Shown one piece after another: positions 7,310 to 9,389 of a stretch of 9,389 nucleotides of DNA. The stretch lies in the NCBI GenBank assembly GCA_027017165.1, contig JALURF010000140.1:1-9389 (forward strand), in the 5' to 3' direction. Position numbers and translations under genes: made by a program. A model generated the notes under the pieces. It saw only the letters and a list, made by a program, of their open reading frames with translations. It ran no database searches and was not told the origin of the DNA. Each line of letters begins with the position of its first letter. Position 1 is the stretch's first letter. Origin of the DNA: Thermofilaceae archaeon. GTDB lineage: Archaea > Thermoproteota > Thermoprotei > Thermofilales > B69-G16.

Positions 7310-7339
7310 TACGTTGGGGGGTTTCCCTGGCCCCGCGAT
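7310..7339 (-). other. D-arm-proximal intron of tRNA-Pro(UGG), about 30 nt
   Basis: The insert lies between tRNA position 9 and the D stem, compared with the intronless tRNA-Pro(CGG). GTA occurs at both borders, so the cut could fall anywhere from 6/7 to 9/10. Inside, GGGG pairs with CCCC and the edges CGT and ACG can pair, giving a short relaxed bulge-helix-bulge-like fold. Confidence 0.7.
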
Positions 7340-7371
7340 TACGGACCCGAGAATCTATCATCTCGCTTGGT

Positions 7372-7382
7372 TTTAAATTTTA
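7372..7382 (-). promoter_or_regulatory. Probable TATA box for tRNA-Pro(UGG)
   Basis: A run of A and T (plus strand TTTAAATTTTA) centred about 28 nt before the tRNA 5' end at 7348, the expected place for an archaeal tRNA promoter. Confidence 0.5.
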
Positions 7383-7461
7383 TGGTTTAGATTAAGCATT
7401 GGCGCTTTCTCGATCATATTCTATTTGGACGGGCAAGCTTAGCGACGAGGCATCCGGTATT
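7383..7461. other. Short spacer between tRNA-Pro(UGG) promoter and secreted-protein gene
   Basis: Seventy-nine bases downstream of the secreted-protein stop codon. I see no reading frame with a start signal, no C/D-box pair and no clear hairpin terminator here. Confidence 0.4.
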
Positions 7462-8406
7462 TTAGCGCTGAGGCGGTGGAGGAGGGGTCTGGTCTTTCTT
7501 TCCTAGGAATTTCTTAAATATGCCTATGATAAAACCAATTGCGGCGCCTATACCTCCTAATATTTCGAATACTCCTCTTAGATTAGGGATAGGAAGTTTT
7601 CTCTCTAAGACTTCTACAGCGTACCATTCCGGTACTTCATAGCACTGCATCTCGCTCCAACCTCCATCTTCTTCTACATCATAACACACTGTAGCCTTAA
7701 TGTTATGCCACTTAACCTCCGCTGTTTTGGGAACCTCTAGGTCTAAATCGCTTAATAGCAGATAATCACCCGGCTCTATAACCGGAGCCTCCGGGTATTC
7801 TATAAAGTAGTATACTCCCTCGGGGAACCAGTCTCCTCTCGCTCCAACCGATAACACCCTTATACATCTATTACAGTTATTCGTGATGTTTAACGTGTAG
7901 AGTATCTTTTCTCCTTTGAAATAGGAAGTTTTCTCTTTTTGAAGCCACCAAGTGACCGATACAGGCTCTGCTATGTAAATCTCGAAGTCTTCTGTAAACC
8001 ATCTATCTGGAACCCATTTAACGCCATCCCAATACTCGTACTCGACTAGGAAATAGTATAGATTTTTTCCATATCTAGCATTTTCGTAAACCTCGAATTC
8101 GACAGTGCCGATATACTCCGTGGCGCCTGGAGAGACTTCTACAGGATTGTCCGAGAAGTCTAGCGCGAAGTAATAGCCTTCTTCCATCCATTCAAAGTGA
8201 ATGCCTATCCAAGTGACGCGTACTAGGACTACATCGTCGTTTTTAAGTCTAAATTCTACAGTACCTGTATCTCCTACACAGTATGATTTATTGTCGAAAA
8301 GCCAGTAGAGAGTTAAATCCGGGGCCTCTCCCGCCAATACCGCTCCTGAGAGCGACGGCAGTAGGAAGAATGCTAAAAGACATAGAGTTATTGCCTTCTT
8401 AACCAT
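7462..8406 (-). CDS. Secreted, membrane-anchored protein with two related beta-rich repeats; unknown function
   Basis: A 314-residue protein I do not recognise. Residues 1-25 form a signal peptide (KK, hydrophobic core, cleavage probably after AVLA). Two repeats of about 115 residues follow, at about 31-146 and 149-266. They share W-L-x-K-x-SY-x-x-G near the start, a region with N and V/I residues, W-x-x-EG-x-YF (73-80 and 193-201), an acidic aromatic stretch, P-x-x-x-x-PG (88-94 and 208-213), a V/EV strand and an aromatic-rich end. This pattern suggests immunoglobulin-like or similar beta-sandwich modules outside the cell. The second repeat has Cys178, Cys181, Cys241 and Cys255, possibly disulfides. 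A C-terminal hydrophobic helix (278-297) is followed by basic KKFLGKK and a PPPPP tail inside the cell. AGGGGAA at 8411-8417 is a likely ribosome-binding site. It may be surface-layer associated, but nothing proves this. Confidence 0.8.
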   Translation of the reverse strand: MVKKAITLCLLAFFLLPSLSGAVLAGEAPDLTLYWLFDNKSYCVGDTGTVEFRLKNDDVVLVRVTWIGIHFEWMEEGYYFALDFSDNPVEVSPGATEYIGTVEFEVYENARYGKNLYYFLVEYEYWDGVKWVPDRWFTEDFEIYIAEPVSVTWWLQKEKTSYFKGEKILYTLNITNNCNRCIRVLSVGARGDWFPEGVYYFIEYPEAPVIEPGDYLLLSDLDLEVPKTAEVKWHNIKATVCYDVEEDGGWSEMQCYEVPEWYAVEVLERKLPIPNLRGVFEILGGIGAAIGFIIGIFKKFLGKKDQTPPPPPQR

Positions 8407-8437
8407 CCATTTCCCCTAATTTATAATCGGGGTTTAC

Positions 8438-8445
8438 TATTAAAA
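8438..8445 (-). promoter_or_regulatory. Possible TATA box for the secreted-protein gene
   Basis: Minus strand TTTTAATA, centred about 35 nt before ATG 8406, which would give a leader of roughly 9 nt. A second A/T box at 8419-8426 is too close to the ATG to serve. The gene could instead be read from the zinc-ribbon gene 78 bp upstream. Confidence 0.35.
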
Positions 8446-8484
8446 CTTCGCTATAGAGGAGAGTCTATGAAACTCGGAATACAG

Positions 8485-8646
8485 TCAATCTACATCGAAA
8501 ATCAATTTCTGTTTTATACTCCTCCCGCTATTGTTCACCAGAAATGTTTCTCCACATTTGGGGCATCTTACGCTGGCTAAAAATAGATTATAAACACAAA
8601 TCTTCGCTCTAAATATATACCCACAGAATGGGCAACGAATCTTCAT
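8485..8646 (-). CDS. 53-residue zinc-ribbon protein
   Basis: This small gene starts at ATG 8646-8644 and ends with TGA at 8487-8485. The product has two Cys pairs, Cys5-Pro-Phe-Cys8-Gly and Cys28-Pro-Lys-Cys31-Gly, separated by 19 residues: the knuckle pattern of a zinc ribbon binding one Zn ion. One extra Cys lies at position 17. The tail from residue 40 is basic and polar (SGRSIKQK) and ends in Asp residues. AGGGG (8652-8656) lies 5 nt before the ATG and a TATA-like TTTTTAAT at 8677-8684 is correctly placed. It lies 78 bp upstream of the secreted-protein gene on the same strand and could share its transcript. Small archaeal zinc ribbons bind nucleic acid or larger complexes, but no specific role can be read here. 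The Cys pattern and upstream signals make it more credible than the antisense frame. Confidence 0.75.
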   Translation of the reverse strand: MKIRCPFCGYIFRAKICVYNLFLASVRCPKCGETFLVNNSGRSIKQKLIFDVD

Positions 8647-8676
8647 TAAAACCCCTGGAATAACAAAAGACTTGAG

Positions 8677-8684
8677 ATTAAAAA
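8677..8684 (-). promoter_or_regulatory. Probable TATA box for the zinc-ribbon gene
   Basis: Minus strand TTTTTAAT, centred about 34 nt before ATG 8646, which would give a leader of about 8 nt beginning with the AGGGG ribosome-binding site. Confidence 0.4.
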
Positions 8685-8693
8685 GTTTTGACC

Positions 8694-8707
8694 TACCATG
8701 TATGGTA
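8694..8707. repeat. Inverted repeat, possible operator
   Basis: TACCAT-GT-ATGGTA, two perfect 6-bp arms with a 2-bp centre. It lies just upstream of the zinc-ribbon TATA box and 25 bp past the 3' end of tRNA-Pro(CGG). The position fits an activator or regulator site for the zinc-ribbon gene, but such a short palindrome can arise by chance. Confidence 0.3.
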
Positions 8708-8731
8708 TAATAGATTTCAAACTAGAGAATA

Positions 8732-8805
8732 TGGGGCCGCCGGGATTTGAACCCGGGTTCACCTGGGCCCGAGCCAGGCATCCTACCAAGCTAGACTACG
8801 GCCCC
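8732..8805 (-). tRNA. tRNA-Pro(CGG), intronless
   Basis: A complete 74-nt cloverleaf on the minus strand. The acceptor is GGGGCCG/CGGCCCC with discriminator A at 8732 and no encoded CCA. The D arm has A14, G15 and G18-G19. The anticodon arm is CCTGG-CTCGGGC-CCAGG with anticodon CGG at 8771-8769. The variable loop is TGAAC and the T arm CCGGG-TTCAAAT-CCCGG. It reads CCG codons. Its exons are almost identical to those of tRNA-Pro(UGG) at 7219-7348, so it serves as the template that reveals the introns there. G15 with C48 makes it a likely archaeosine substrate. Confidence 0.95.
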
Positions 8806-8825
8806 CAAATACTCATGCAAAAAAA

Positions 8826-8836
8826 GCTTAAAAATC
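8826..8836 (-). promoter_or_regulatory. Probable TATA box for tRNA-Pro(CGG)
   Basis: A/T-rich box (minus strand GATTTTTAAGC) centred about 26 nt before the tRNA 5' end at 8805. Confidence 0.45.
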
Positions 8837-8866
8837 TTCTCTTATCCCGTCAAGTAAAATCTTAGA

Positions 8867-8877
8867 AAATTAAATAA
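8867..8877 (+). promoter_or_regulatory. Probable TATA box for hisS
   Basis: Plus strand AAATTAAATAA, placing the transcription start near 8898, just before the ribosome-binding site at 8900-8906. It forms a divergent promoter pair with the tRNA-Pro(CGG) box. Confidence 0.45.
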
Positions 8878-8899
8878 GGTATTATAGTGGTGTTACTGT

Positions 8900-8906
8900 G
8901 AGGTGA
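8900..8906 (+). promoter_or_regulatory. Strong ribosome-binding site of hisS
   Basis: GAGGTGA matches seven bases of the archaeal Shine-Dalgarno and lies 8 nt before TTG 8915. The alternative in-frame GTG at 8903 is inside this element, so the TTG is the better start. Confidence 0.6.
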
Positions 8907-8914
8907 GCTCTATC

Positions 8915-9389
8915 TTGACAAAGCCGCCGGCTGGCTTCAGAGATTTCCCACCCGAGTTAATGCTCCTAAGAAAGAAAGTGATTAGAAAAATAGAAGAGAT
9001 ATTCGAGAAATACGGCTACGACCCGATAGAAACGCCAGCACTAGAGTACTGGGACGTACTTAAAGGAAAATACGGGGAAGAAGCCGAGAAAAAGCTCGTT
9101 TGGAGATTTACGGATCCCTGGAGCGGGAGAGAGTACGCTTTGAGGTACGATTTGACAGTGCCCCTGGCCAGGTTTATAGCCAATAAGGGAGATGTCCCAT
9201 TGCCCTTCAAGAGGTATCACATAGGCCTAGTGTGGAGACATGAAGAGCCCCAGAGAGGTAGGTATAGGGAATTCTACCAGTGCGACGTCGACGTAATCGG
9301 AAGCCCCTACCCGGAAGCCGATGCGGAGATAATCAATATAATTCTAGAAGTCATGAACCTTTTCAACTTCGAGGAATACACTATCAAAG
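8915..9389 (+). CDS. hisS: Histidyl-tRNA synthetase, N-terminal part (3' end outside window)
   Basis: The first 158 residues of a class II HisRS, which normally has 400-450. The enzyme charges tRNA-His with histidine in the cytoplasm. The N-terminus PPAGFRDFPPE is the usual HisRS opening; motif 1 follows with EKYGYDPIETPALE. RYDLTVPLARFIA is the HisRS block that helps bind histidine and ATP, and RHEEPQRGRYREFYQCDVD is motif 2 with its conserved Arg. The start is taken as TTG 8915, 8 nt after GAGGTGA; GTG 8903 would add four residues, and an in-frame stop at 8885 bars anything longer. The gene is divergent from tRNA-Pro(CGG), about 100 bp away. Confidence 0.95.
   Translation, partial: MTKPPAGFRDFPPELMLLRKKVIRKIEEIFEKYGYDPIETPALEYWDVLKGKYGEEAEKKLVWRFTDPWSGREYALRYDLTVPLARFIANKGDVPLPFKRYHIGLVWRHEEPQRGRYREFYQCDVDVIGSPYPEADAEIINIILEVMNLFNFEEYTIK

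Larger units (their letters stand above)
7219..7348 (-). tRNA. tRNA-Pro(UGG) with two introns outside the anticodon loop
   Basis: Read on the minus strand, acceptor strands GGGTCCG (7348-7342) and CGGGCCC (7226-7220) pair with one G-U, with discriminator A at 7219 and no encoded CCA. The D arm has stem GTCT/GGAT, A14, G15 and G18-G19. The anticodon arm is CCTGG-CTTGGGC-CCAGG, giving anticodon TGG at 7284-7282. The T arm is CCGGG-TTCAAAT-CCCGG. Removal of about 30 nt between positions 9 and 10 and about 26 nt in the variable loop gives 74 nt, exactly the length of the intronless tRNA-Pro(CGG) at 8732-8805, whose exon sequence is nearly identical. The anticodon loop itself is uninterrupted. G15 and C48 form the Levitt pair, and G15 is the archaeosine site. 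A TATA box lies upstream at 7372-7382. Confidence 0.9.

Noticed and set aside
7349..7461. C/D-box small RNA in the spacer upstream of tRNA-Pro(UGG)
   Set aside because: Sequences such as GATGATA resemble a C box but no correctly spaced C/D and C'/D' set was found.
8467..8580. Plus-strand 37-codon frame with a good GAGGAGAG ribosome-binding site
   Set aside because: It is antisense to the zinc-ribbon gene, whose paired CPxC motifs are far more telling; the product has no recognisable features.
7219..8805. tRNA-bounded integrated element with attachment sites
   Set aside because: The similarity between the two ends is fully explained by two functional tRNA-Pro genes; there is no integrase, and the bases following the two tRNA 3' ends do not match.
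9016..9210. Minus-strand 64-codon frame inside hisS
   Set aside because: It is opposite conserved HisRS sequence with no start signal.
1..9389. CRISPR arrays, insertion sequences, or a defence system
   Set aside because: No regularly spaced repeats, transposase, nuclease or toxin-antitoxin pair were seen; the genes are transport, metabolism and translation functions.

Overview
The window looks like chromosomal DNA of a thermophilic crenarchaeon (phylum Thermoproteota). Lysyl-tRNA synthetase is of class II, which among archaea is typical of crenarchaea. Promoters are archaeal TATA boxes about 26 nt from a leaderless or nearly leaderless start. One tRNA-Pro carries two introns outside the anticodon loop, a habit best known from Thermoproteales and Thermofilum relatives. 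tRNA stems are almost pure G-C although the protein genes are AT-moderate. The exact lineage is an inference.

Layout. Positions 1-487 (+) hold the C-terminal part of a metal-dependent amidohydrolase/deaminase; it overlaps tail to tail with an MFS transporter gene (474-1697, -). Upstream of that transporter, on the same strand, lie a second, short MFS transporter (1768-2850, -) and class II lysS (2847-4319, -); these two share an ATGA overlap and look like one operon. A divergent promoter region of about 130 bp (4320-4447) separates lysS from a 456-residue gene (4448-5818, +) that joins a RaSEA-like radical SAM domain to a DUF5591/ArcS-like domain. A class III PLP aminotransferase with its own promoter follows (5856-7211, +).

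The right third contains two tRNA-Pro genes on the minus strand. tRNA-Pro(UGG) at 7219-7348 is interrupted in the D-arm and variable-loop regions; tRNA-Pro(CGG) at 8732-8805 is intronless. Between them lie a secreted, membrane-anchored protein made of two related beta-rich repeats (7462-8406, -) and a 53-residue zinc-ribbon gene (8485-8646, -). The window ends inside histidyl-tRNA synthetase (8915 onward, +).

How the genes fit together. Much of the window concerns tRNA: LysRS, HisRS, two tRNA-Pro genes, and a probable archaeosine-forming enzyme. Archaeosine is made at tRNA position 15, and both tRNA-Pro genes have G15 paired with C48, so they are plausible substrates of that enzyme. The fused RaSEA-ArcS architecture is the most notable item: lysine transfer to preQ0-tRNA and the following radical cleavage are carried by separate ArcS and RaSEA subunits in the systems I know. 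The second most notable item is the doubly interrupted tRNA-Pro(UGG).
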